Shown here in pieces: positions 1 through 7,441 of a stretch of DNA of 64,000 bases. Source of the stretch: CAIKZZ01 sp035604595 (GTDB lineage Bacteria > Pseudomonadota > Gammaproteobacteria > Steroidobacterales > Steroidobacteraceae). The stretch's first letter is position 1, and each line of letters begins with the position of its first letter. The notes beneath the pieces are model-generated. The model searched no databases. It worked only from the letters and a program-made list of their open reading frames with translations, and was not told the origin of the DNA. The DNA lies in the NCBI GenBank assembly GCA_035604595.1, contig DATNIE010000020.1:1-64000 (forward strand), written 5' to 3'. The translations under genes were made by a program, and so were the position numbers.

Positions 1-58
1 GGCCCCCGAGCGGTTTCCGCATGGGATGCGCGGAGGAACCAACCCGGGAGTTCAAGCG

Positions 59-1042
59 ATGCCCAGCGTGTCCATGCGACAGATGCTGGAAGCGGGTGTG
101 CATTTTGGCCACCAAACCCGCTTCTGGAACCCGAAGATGGCCCCCTTCATCTTCGGCGAACGCAACAAGATCCACATCATCAATCTCGAGAAGACGCAGC
201 CCATGTTCGCCGAGGCTGCGACCTTCATCAGGAACGTGGTCGCCGACGGCGGGAAAGTCCTGTTCGTCGGGACCAAGCGCTCGGCCCGCGATGCCGTCCA
301 GCGCGATGCGGCTCGCGCCTCGATGCCGTACGTCAACCAGCGCTGGCTGGGCGGCATGCTCACCAATTTCAAGACGATCCGGCAATCGATCAAGCGCTTG
401 GCCGAGCTCGAGGAGCTGCACTCGACGGGCGCGCTCGAGCGGCGCGGCAAGAAGGAAGCCCAGGTGCTGCGCCGCGAGATGGACAAGCTGCTGCGCTCGC
501 TCGGCGGAATCAAGGAGATGGCGGCGCTGCCCGATGCGCTGTTCGTCGTCGACGTCGGTCACGAGGACATCGCGATCCACGAAGCGAGGAAACTCGGGAT
601 TCCGGTGGTTGCGATCGTCGACACGAACTGCTCGCCGGAGGGCATCGACTACGTGATCCCGGGCAACGACGATGCGATGCGCGCGATCGGCCTTTATACG
701 GCCGCGGTCGCCGACGCCGTGCTCGAGGGCAAGGCCGCGGTTCCCGAGGTCCCGGTGGGCGAGGACGAATTCGTCGAGCTCGACGAGGCGGGCAACCCGC
801 GTCGCCGCGCCGCCGGCCGCCGCCGCCAGGCGCCGGCCCCCGCGGCCGTCAAGCGCAAGGGCCCGGCGCGGCGCCGTCCGTCGCACGTGATCATCGATGA
901 TGCCGACGAGATCGAGCCACCGCCGGTCGTTGCCGCCGCGGGCGAGGCTCAGGCCGCCGAGGCCCCGCCGGCGGATGCGCCGGCGGCCGAGGCCCCCGCT
1001 GCGAAGACGCCCGCGGCGGATACCCCCGCGGCCGGCGAGTAG
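59..1042 (+). CDS. rpsB: 30S ribosomal protein S2 with long Ala/Pro-rich C-terminal tail
   Basis: Small-subunit ribosomal protein S2. The N-terminus (VSMRQMLEAGVHFGHQTRFW) is the classic S2 start, which fixes the ATG at 59; the in-frame ATG at 26 would add 11 unrelated residues. A GGGAG Shine-Dalgarno sits just upstream. At 327 aa it is much longer than the usual about 240. The S2 core ends near residue 240 and is followed by about 88 residues: first Arg/Lys-rich, then an acidic patch, then Ala/Pro/Glu repeats. The tail is in the same frame with the same codon use, so it looks genuine. It heads the classic rpsB-tsf pair, with tsf starting 6 bases after the stop. Confidence 0.97.
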   Translation: MPSVSMRQMLEAGVHFGHQTRFWNPKMAPFIFGERNKIHIINLEKTQPMFAEAATFIRNVVADGGKVLFVGTKRSARDAVQRDAARASMPYVNQRWLGGMLTNFKTIRQSIKRLAELEELHSTGALERRGKKEAQVLRREMDKLLRSLGGIKEMAALPDALFVVDVGHEDIAIHEARKLGIPVVAIVDTNCSPEGIDYVIPGNDDAMRAIGLYTAAVADAVLEGKAAVPEVPVGEDEFVELDEAGNPRRRAAGRRRQAPAPAAVKRKGPARRRPSHVIIDDADEIEPPPVVAAAGEAQAAEAPPADAPAAEAPAAKTPAADTPAAGE

Positions 1043-1048
1043 CCGGCG

Positions 1049-1936
1049 ATGCACATCACCGCCGACAGCGTCAAGCGGCTGCGCGAGCGCACCGGCGCCG
1101 GCATGATGGAATGCAAGCGGGCGCTCATCGAGGCGGGCGGCGATCTCGACGCCGCCGCCGAGATCATGCGCAAGTCAGGCCTCGCCAAGGCCGACAACAA
1201 GGCCGCCCGCGTCGCGGCCGAGGGCCGGATCGTGTTTGCCGGAAGCCCCGACATGCGCAGCGGCGTGCTCGCCGAGATCAACTGCGAGACCGACTTCGTG
1301 GCCCGCGAGGCGGACTTCGTCGCCTTCGCCGACGAGGTCGCCTCCGCCGCACTCGCGAGCGGCGCTGCGACGGTTGCGGCGCTGCTCAGCGCGAAGGGAC
1401 GCGACGGGGCAAGCTTCGAGGAGCGCCGCCGCACGCTGATCGCCAAGATCGGCGAGAACGTCAGCGTCCGGCGGCTCGCGCGCCTGACGGCGCCGACCGT
1501 GCTCGGCAGCTACCTGCACGGGACACGGATCGGCGCGCTCGTTGCCCTCGAGGGCGGAGATGCATCGCTCGCGCGAGACCTCGCGATGCACGTGGCGGCG
1601 GCCAACCCCCAGTACGTCGATGCAGCGCGAGTGCCGCCCGAGCAGCTGGCCAAGGAGCGCGAGATCCTGCTCGCGCAGGCGGCCGGCGAAGGCAAGCCGG
1701 CCGCGATCGTCGAGAAGATGGTGGAGGGGAGACTGCGCAAGTTCCTCGCCGAGATCACCCTCGTCGGCCAGCCGTTCGTCAAGGACCCGGACGTGACGGT
1801 GGACAAGCTGCTCAAGCAGTCCACCGCCAGGGTCAGCGACTTCGTGCGCTTCGAGGTCGGTGCCGGAATAGAGAGGAAGCAGGAGAATTTCGCGGAGGAG
1901 GTCATGGCCCAGGTCAAGGGCAGCGCGAAACGCTGA
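1049..1936 (+). CDS. tsf: Translation elongation factor Ts
   Basis: Guanine-nucleotide exchange factor for EF-Tu in the cytoplasm. The 295-aa product has the N-terminal UBA-like domain (VKRLRERTGAGMMECKRAL) and the EF-Tu-contacting TDFV motif at residues 81-84, where E. coli has it at 80. Length is close to the family norm of about 283. It follows rpsB after 6 bases and is presumably cotranscribed with it. No anomaly seen. Confidence 0.98.
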   Translation: MHITADSVKRLRERTGAGMMECKRALIEAGGDLDAAAEIMRKSGLAKADNKAARVAAEGRIVFAGSPDMRSGVLAEINCETDFVAREADFVAFADEVASAALASGAATVAALLSAKGRDGASFEERRRTLIAKIGENVSVRRLARLTAPTVLGSYLHGTRIGALVALEGGDASLARDLAMHVAAANPQYVDAARVPPEQLAKEREILLAQAAGEGKPAAIVEKMVEGRLRKFLAEITLVGQPFVKDPDVTVDKLLKQSTARVSDFVRFEVGAGIERKQENFAEEVMAQVKGSAKR

Positions 1937-1973
1937 CCCGAAGGCCCCGGGCGCTTAGCCGACGGACGTGCCC

Positions 1974-2702
1974 ATGCCGGACACCAGAGCACCGCGGTAT
2001 CACCGCATACTCGTGAAGCTCAGCGGCGAAGCGCTGCTGGGCGGGGGCGACTACGGCATCGACCCGGAGGTGCTGCGGCGGATCGCCGGCGAGATGGTCG
2101 GGGTGATCGCGCGCGGCACCCAGGTCGCGGTGGTGATCGGCGGCGGCAACATCTTCCGCGGTGCCGGACTCGCCCGCGCCGGCATGGACCGGGTCACGGC
2201 CGACCACATGGGGATGCTCGCGACCGTGATGAACTCGCTCGCGATGCAGGACGCGCTCGAGGGGCTCGGCGCGCACGCGCGGGTGATGTCGGCGCTGCAG
2301 ATCAACGAGGTCTGCGAGGATTACATCCGGCGCCGTGCGATCCGCCACCTCGAGAAGGGCCGGGTCGTGATCTTCGCGGCCGGCACCGGCAACCCGTTCT
2401 TCACGACCGACACCGCGGCGAGCCTGCGGGCGATCGAGATCGGCGCCGACGTGCTGCTCAAGGCAACGCGGGTCAACGGCATCTACACCGCCGATCCGCT
2501 GCGCAATCCCAACGCGACGCGCTACGCTCGCCTGACCTTCGACAAGGTGTTGCACGACCGGCTGAACGTGATGGACGCGACCTCCATCGTGATGTGCCGC
2601 GACAACAATCTGCCGCTGCAGGTATTCAACCTGAACAATGCGGGCGACCTGCTGAGGATTGTCGATGGCGAGGACGTCGGCACGGTCGTCGCCAATGACT
2701 GA
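1974..2702 (+). CDS. pyrH: Uridylate kinase (UMP kinase)
   Basis: Phosphorylates UMP to UDP with ATP, an early step of pyrimidine nucleotide synthesis; a hexameric amino-acid-kinase-fold enzyme. LSGEA (16-20) and the phosphate-binding GGGNIFRG (56-63) are present. With the ATG at 1974 the protein is 242 aa, against 241 in E. coli. A GTG at 1968 would add two residues and cannot be excluded, but the ATG has a purine-rich GACGGA at better spacing. Lies in the standard tsf-pyrH-frr order. Confidence 0.97.
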   Translation: MPDTRAPRYHRILVKLSGEALLGGGDYGIDPEVLRRIAGEMVGVIARGTQVAVVIGGGNIFRGAGLARAGMDRVTADHMGMLATVMNSLAMQDALEGLGAHARVMSALQINEVCEDYIRRRAIRHLEKGRVVIFAAGTGNPFFTTDTAASLRAIEIGADVLLKATRVNGIYTADPLRNPNATRYARLTFDKVLHDRLNVMDATSIVMCRDNNLPLQVFNLNNAGDLLRIVDGEDVGTVVAND

Positions 2703-2735
2703 CCCGTCTCGGTTCGGGGCGGAGGGAGGAGTGCG

Positions 2736-3293
2736 ATGCTCGACGACCTGAAGAAGGACGCCGCGGAGCGCATGGCCAAGTGCGTGGTGGCGCTGAAGGT
2801 GGAGTTCAAGCGCATGCGGACCGGGCGGGCCAGCACGGCGCTCCTCGAACACGTCAAGGTCGACTACTACGGGTCGGAGATGCCACTCGCGCAGGTTGCG
2901 AACGTGGTGGTCGAGGACGCGCGCACGCTCGCGGTCACGCCGTGGGACAAGTCGATGGTGCCAATCATCGAGAAGGCGATCTTCAAGTCGGACCTCGGGC
3001 TCACGCCGAACACCGCGGGCACCGTCATCCGCCTGCCGATGCCGCCGCTGACCGAGGAGCGGCGCCGCGAGATCATCAAGAGCGCCAAGCACGAGGCCGA
3101 GAACGCGCGGGTCGCGGTCCGCAATGTCCGGCGCGACGTCATGAACGACCTCAAGGACATGCTGAAGGAAAAAATGGTGTCGCAGGACGACGAGAAACGC
3201 GCCCACGACGAGGTGCAGAAGCTCACCGACAAGTACGTGGCCGAGATCGACGGCGTGCTCGCCGACAAGGAGAAGGATCTCCTCCACGGGTGA
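2736..3293 (+). CDS. frr: Ribosome recycling factor
   Basis: Splits post-termination ribosomes together with EF-G. The 185-aa length equals that of the E. coli protein, and the characteristic RTGRAS segment lies near residue 29. The C-terminal helical arm (from about 110) is intact and ends in the usual KEKDLL type of sequence. A GGAGGGAGG-like Shine-Dalgarno lies 5-13 bases upstream of the ATG, one of the strongest in the window, consistent with high expression. Confidence 0.98.
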   Translation: MLDDLKKDAAERMAKCVVALKVEFKRMRTGRASTALLEHVKVDYYGSEMPLAQVANVVVEDARTLAVTPWDKSMVPIIEKAIFKSDLGLTPNTAGTVIRLPMPPLTEERRREIIKSAKHEAENARVAVRNVRRDVMNDLKDMLKEKMVSQDDEKRAHDEVQKLTDKYVAEIDGVLADKEKDLLHG

Positions 3294-3308
3294 GGAGATC
3301 CATCCATC

Positions 3309-4034
3309 GTGCTCGTCCCGCGGCACGTGGCCATCGTGATGGACGGCAACGGCCGCTGGGCCGAGCGGCGCGGCCTGCCGCGCGTCGCCGGCCATCGCGC
3401 CGGGCTCAAGCCCGTGCGCCTCAGCGTCGAGGAGTGCAGCCGGCGCGGCGTCGAGGCGCTGACGCTGTTCGCATTCTCGAGCGAGAACTGGCGCCGGCCC
3501 GCGCAGGAAGTGGGATTTCTGATGCAGCTCTTTCTCGAGGCCGTCGACCGCGAGGCGGACGAGCTCGCCCAGCAGGGCGTGTCGCTGCGGTTCATCGGCG
3601 AGCGCAGCGCGCTCGCGCAGGAGCTGCAGGCGCGGATCGCCGGCGCCGAGGCCCGTACCGCGGGCAACCAGGGACTGAAGCTCGTCGTTGCGGTCGCCTA
3701 CGGCGGTCGCTGGGACATCATCGAAGCGACCAGGCGCCTCGCCCGGCAGTGCCGCGACGGCACGCTTGCGCCGGAGGCGATCGACGAGGCGCGCTTTGCG
3801 GCCGAGCTCGCGCTCGGGGCGCTCCCGGAGCCGGATCTGCTGATCCGCACCGGCGGTGAACAGCGGATCAGCAACTTCCTGCTGTGGCACCTCGCCTATG
3901 CGGAGCTGTGGTTCACTGAGGTGTACTGGCCGGACTTCGATGCGGCGGAGCTCGCCAAGGCCTTCGAGGCCTTCGCGGCCCGCGAGCGGCGCTTCGGCAC
4001 GACCCGCGCGCCGCTCAAGGCGGACGCGTGCTGA
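3309..4034 (+). CDS. uppS: (2E,6E)-farnesyl-PP-specific undecaprenyl diphosphate synthase
   Basis: cis-Prenyltransferase that extends farnesyl-PP with eight isopentenyl-PP units to make the C55 carrier lipid for peptidoglycan and LPS O-antigen. The signature HVAIVMDGNGRWA places the catalytic Asp at residue 12. FSSENWRRP and the C-terminal RTGGEQRISNFLLW motif are also present. The start is a GTG and no in-frame ATG is available earlier. The last 7 bases overlap cdsA. Its substrate comes from the MEP pathway, three enzymes of which (dxr, ispD, ispF) lie in this window. Confidence 0.97.
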   Translation: MLVPRHVAIVMDGNGRWAERRGLPRVAGHRAGLKPVRLSVEECSRRGVEALTLFAFSSENWRRPAQEVGFLMQLFLEAVDREADELAQQGVSLRFIGERSALAQELQARIAGAEARTAGNQGLKLVVAVAYGGRWDIIEATRRLARQCRDGTLAPEAIDEARFAAELALGALPEPDLLIRTGGEQRISNFLLWHLAYAELWFTEVYWPDFDAAELAKAFEAFAARERRFGTTRAPLKADAC

Positions 4035-4837
4035 GGATCCGGGTCGCGACCGCCGCGGTGCTCGCTGCGATCGTGCTCGTGGTGCTGTTCGCGCTGCCGG
4101 TCGGCGCCGGCATCGCCTTCGTCGCGATCGTGGTGCTGGCAGGGGCCTGGGAGTGGGCGCGGTTTGCGGGTCTGACGGGCCCGGCCGGGCGGCTGCTCTA
4201 CGTGCTCGCCGCGGCCGCGCTCGCGGCGCTCGCCTGGGAGCGCACGCGCGCCGGCGCATCCTTGCAGCTGCTGCTGACGGCGGCGGCGGGGTGGTGGTGC
4301 GTGGCGTTCCTGTGGCTCGCATTCAAGCCCCACGCGATCAACCACGCGGCGGCCGCGCTCGCCGGTTTCTGCGTGCTGGTGCCGGCGTGGGTGGGCATTG
4401 CGCGCCTGCTGCTCATCGCGCAGCCCGTGCGCGGCGCGGCATGGTTCTTTTACATGCTGCTGCTCGTGTGGGCGGCGGACGTCGGGGCGTACTTCACCGG
4501 CCATCACTTCGGGCGCGTCAAGCTCGCGCCCCAGATCAGTCCGGGCAAGACCTGGGAGGGCCTGATCGGCGGGGTGCTCGCGAGCCTGATCGTCGCCGCG
4601 TGCGGGGCGGTGATCTTCCGCTACCCGCCGCTGCCGTTCCTGGCGCTCGGGCTCGCAGTCGTGCTCGCCTCGGTCGTCGGCGACCTGACCGAGAGCATGT
4701 TCAAGCGCTACGCCGGCCTCAAGGACTCCGGGGCCCTGCTGCCCGGCCACGGCGGCGTGCTCGACCGGATCGACAGCATCACCTCGAGCGTACCGTTCTT
4801 CGTGCTCGGTCTCGGCTGGCTCGGGGCGCTCACGTGA
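4028..4837 (+). CDS. cdsA: Phosphatidate cytidylyltransferase (CDP-diglyceride synthase)
   Basis: Inner-membrane enzyme converting phosphatidic acid plus CTP to CDP-diacylglycerol, the branch point of phospholipid synthesis. The 269-aa product is almost entirely hydrophobic segments. It ends in the PROSITE-type signature (S-x-F-K-R, K-D-S-G, H-G-G-x-x-D-R-x-D) at about residues 222-255. GTG start overlapping the end of uppS by 7 bases, implying translational coupling. Confidence 0.96.
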   Translation: MLRIRVATAAVLAAIVLVVLFALPVGAGIAFVAIVVLAGAWEWARFAGLTGPAGRLLYVLAAAALAALAWERTRAGASLQLLLTAAAGWWCVAFLWLAFKPHAINHAAAALAGFCVLVPAWVGIARLLLIAQPVRGAAWFFYMLLLVWAADVGAYFTGHHFGRVKLAPQISPGKTWEGLIGGVLASLIVAACGAVIFRYPPLPFLALGLAVVLASVVGDLTESMFKRYAGLKDSGALLPGHGGVLDRIDSITSSVPFFVLGLGWLGALT

Positions 4838-4844
4838 GGCGCAC

Positions 4845-6032
4845 ATGAAAGGAGTCGCCATCCTCGGCTCCACCGGCAGCATCGGCAAGAGCACGCTCGA
4901 TGTGATCGCCCGCCACCCGGATCGCTTCCGGGTCGTCGCGCTCGGCGCCGCCACGCGCTGGGAGGCGCTGCTCGAGCAGTGCCGCGCGTTCCGGCCCGAG
5001 GTCGCGGTGCTGCTCGAGCCGCTGGGCGCTGCGCGCCTGGCGCAGGGGCTGCGCGCCGCGGGGCTCACGACCGAGGTGCACAGCGGGGCCGAGGCGCTCG
5101 TGACGCTCGCGACCTGGCCGTCGGCGCACACCGTGATGGCGGCGATCGTCGGCAGCGCCGGACTGCTTCCGACGCTCGCGGCGGCGCGCGCCGGCAAACG
5201 CGTGCTGCTCGCCAACAAGGAGGCGCTGGTGATGTCCGGGCGGCTGCTGCTCGAGGCGGCGGCGGCGGGCGGGGCGGAGCTCCTGCCGATCGACAGCGAG
5301 CACAACGCGATCTTCCAGTGCCTGCCGGCGGGACGCCCCGGGGTACTCCCGGGCGGCGTGCGGCGGGTGTGGCTGACTGCCTCGGGCGGGCCGTTCCTGC
5401 GACTGCCGGCCGAGCGGCTCGCATCCGTCACGCCGGCGGAGGCCTGTGCGCATCCGCGCTGGGCGATGGGCCGGAAGATCTCGGTGGACTCGGCGACGCT
5501 GATGAACAAGGGCCTCGAGCTCATCGAGGCGCACCTCTTGTTCGGCCTGCCGCCGGGCACGGTGGAGGTCGTGATCCATCCCGAGAGCGTCGTGCACTCG
5601 CTGGTCGAGTACGCCGACGGATCGGTGCTCGCCCAGCTCGGCAATCCCGACATGCGCACGCCGATCGCCTACGCGCTCGCGTGGCCGGAGCGGATCGACT
5701 CCGGTGTAGAATCCCTCGATCTCGTGCGGCAGGGGGCGCTGCGTTTCGAGGCCCCGGACCGCGCGCGGTTCCGTTGCCTCGCGCTCGCCGAGGCGGCTGC
5801 CCTGAGCGGCGGCACAGCCCCCGCGATCTTGAATGCCGCCAACGAGGTCGCGGTCGCGGCATTCCTGGGGGGGCGGTTGAACTTTACCTCGATTGCGACG
5901 GTCATTGAACGCGTGCTCGAGCGCCTGACACCGACCGACGTCGCCGGCCTCGAGGAGGTGCTCGAGGCCGACCGCACGGCGCGGCGACTCGCGGCAGGCT
6001 TCGTCGGCGAACCCGCGGGGGCGTGCGCATGA
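4845..6032 (+). CDS. dxr: 1-deoxy-D-xylulose 5-phosphate reductoisomerase
   Basis: Second step of the MEP isoprenoid pathway: DXP to MEP, using NADPH and a divalent metal. The N-terminal GSTGSIG (8-14) is the NADPH loop, ANKEALV lies near 123, and the metal ligands Asp150 and Glu152 sit in IDSEHNAIFQ at the same numbers as in E. coli. The 395-aa length is normal. It starts 7 bases after cdsA, and its TGA overlaps the rseP ATG (ATGA). Confidence 0.98.
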   Translation: MKGVAILGSTGSIGKSTLDVIARHPDRFRVVALGAATRWEALLEQCRAFRPEVAVLLEPLGAARLAQGLRAAGLTTEVHSGAEALVTLATWPSAHTVMAAIVGSAGLLPTLAAARAGKRVLLANKEALVMSGRLLLEAAAAGGAELLPIDSEHNAIFQCLPAGRPGVLPGGVRRVWLTASGGPFLRLPAERLASVTPAEACAHPRWAMGRKISVDSATLMNKGLELIEAHLLFGLPPGTVEVVIHPESVVHSLVEYADGSVLAQLGNPDMRTPIAYALAWPERIDSGVESLDLVRQGALRFEAPDRARFRCLALAEAAALSGGTAPAILNAANEVAVAAFLGGRLNFTSIATVIERVLERLTPTDVAGLEEVLEADRTARRLAAGFVGEPAGACA

Positions 6033-7402
6033 AGCTGACGCTGGTCATGGTGCTCGCGTTCCTGGTCGCGATCGGCATCCTGATCGCCGTTCACGAGTTC
6101 GGCCACTTCTGGGTGGCGCGCCGGCTCGGTTTCAAGGTGCTCAGGTTCTCGATTGGCTTCGGCAAGCCCGTCTGGCTGCGTCGTGCCGCTGACGGGGTCG
6201 AGTACGCGCTCGGCGCGATCCCGCTCGGCGGCTACGTCAAGCTCGCCGACGAGCGCGAGGGGCCGGTGGCGCCAGCGGACCTCGAGCGCGCCTTCAACCG
6301 CCGGCCGGTGTGGCAGCGGATTCTCGTGCTCATGGCCGGGGTCGGGGCCAATTTCCTGTTCGCGCTGCTCGCGTACTGGATCCTGTTCATGCACGGTGTG
6401 CCGGGCGTCCGCCCGGTACTCGGGAGCGTCCGGGCCGACTCGCTCGCCTCGCATGCGGGCCTCGTCGCGGGCGATGAGCTGATCGACGTCGGCGGCCGGC
6501 CGGTCGCGACCCGCGAGGCTGCGGTGCTCGAGCTCCTGAGCCGGATCGTCGACGATGGCAGGATCGTGCTGCACGTGCGGCGCGGATCCTCCGACCGCGA
6601 GCTCACGCTGATCGTCCCGGAGGAGCGCCGCCGCGCGCTGACCGAGCCCGGCGCCTGGTCGGCCGGGCTCGGCCTCGCCTTCAGCGAGCCACACCTGGCG
6701 GTGGTGCTCGGCACGGTCGTGGCGGGCGGCGCCGCCGCGGCGGCGGGATTGAGGCCGGGCGATGAGATCCTCGCCGTCGACGGCCGGCCGGTGACGGAGT
6801 ACCTCGAGTTTCGCTCGACCGTCCGCGGACATCCGGGCGCGACGCTGCTGCTCGAGGTGCGCCGCGGCGCGAGCCACCTCGCGATCCCCGTGCTCGCGCG
6901 CGCGACGCGCGATCCGAACGACAACAACGCGCTGATCGGGCAGATCGGCGTCGAGTCCGCCGGCCGGGCCACGTTCCCGCCCGAGATGCTGACGCTCGCG
7001 CGCTACGGGCCGTTGGCAGCGGTGGGTCCGGCCGCATCGGCGACCTGGAGCAAGACGGCGCTCACCGCCAAGTTCCTGTGGAGCATGGTGACCGGCCACG
7101 TCTCCCTCAAGAACGTCAGCGGCCCGATCAGCATCGCGGCCTACGCCGGCGTCAGCGCCCTCGAAGGCCCGGCGGCGTTCCTCGATTTCCTGGCGATCAT
7201 CAGCATCAGCCTCGGGGTCCTGAACCTGCTGCCGATCCCGATCCTCGACGGCGGCCAGATCGCCTACCAGCTCGCCGAGTGGGTCAGCGGCCGCCCGCTC
7301 CCGGAGCGGGTCCAGGTGCTCGGCCAGCAGCTGGGCATTGTGCTGCTGATCCTGCTGATGAGCCTCGCCTTCTACAACGACGTCGCCTGGCGTTTCGGCT
7401 AG
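6029..7402 (+). CDS. rseP: Site-2 intramembrane zinc metalloprotease RseP
   Basis: Cleaves the anti-sigma factor RseA within the membrane after DegS has cut it, releasing sigma-E, and also clears remnant signal peptides. Zinc ligands are in HEFGH (His22, Glu23, His26) of the first membrane helix, and the third ligand is in the C-terminal LDGG motif (Asp407). Two PDZ domains lie between (about 115-300). ATG at 6029 is preferred over GTG at 6023 because it forms an ATGA overlap with dxr. Its target operon rpoE-rseA-rseB is in this window at 40277-42620. Confidence 0.97.
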   Translation: MKLTLVMVLAFLVAIGILIAVHEFGHFWVARRLGFKVLRFSIGFGKPVWLRRAADGVEYALGAIPLGGYVKLADEREGPVAPADLERAFNRRPVWQRILVLMAGVGANFLFALLAYWILFMHGVPGVRPVLGSVRADSLASHAGLVAGDELIDVGGRPVATREAAVLELLSRIVDDGRIVLHVRRGSSDRELTLIVPEERRRALTEPGAWSAGLGLAFSEPHLAVVLGTVVAGGAAAAAGLRPGDEILAVDGRPVTEYLEFRSTVRGHPGATLLLEVRRGASHLAIPVLARATRDPNDNNALIGQIGVESAGRATFPPEMLTLARYGPLAAVGPAASATWSKTALTAKFLWSMVTGHVSLKNVSGPISIAAYAGVSALEGPAAFLDFLAIISISLGVLNLLPIPILDGGQIAYQLAEWVSGRPLPERVQVLGQQLGIVLLILLMSLAFYNDVAWRFG

Positions 7403-7441
7403 CCGGCGGCCACAGCAGTCCCTCCAAGGAATCACCTCCGC

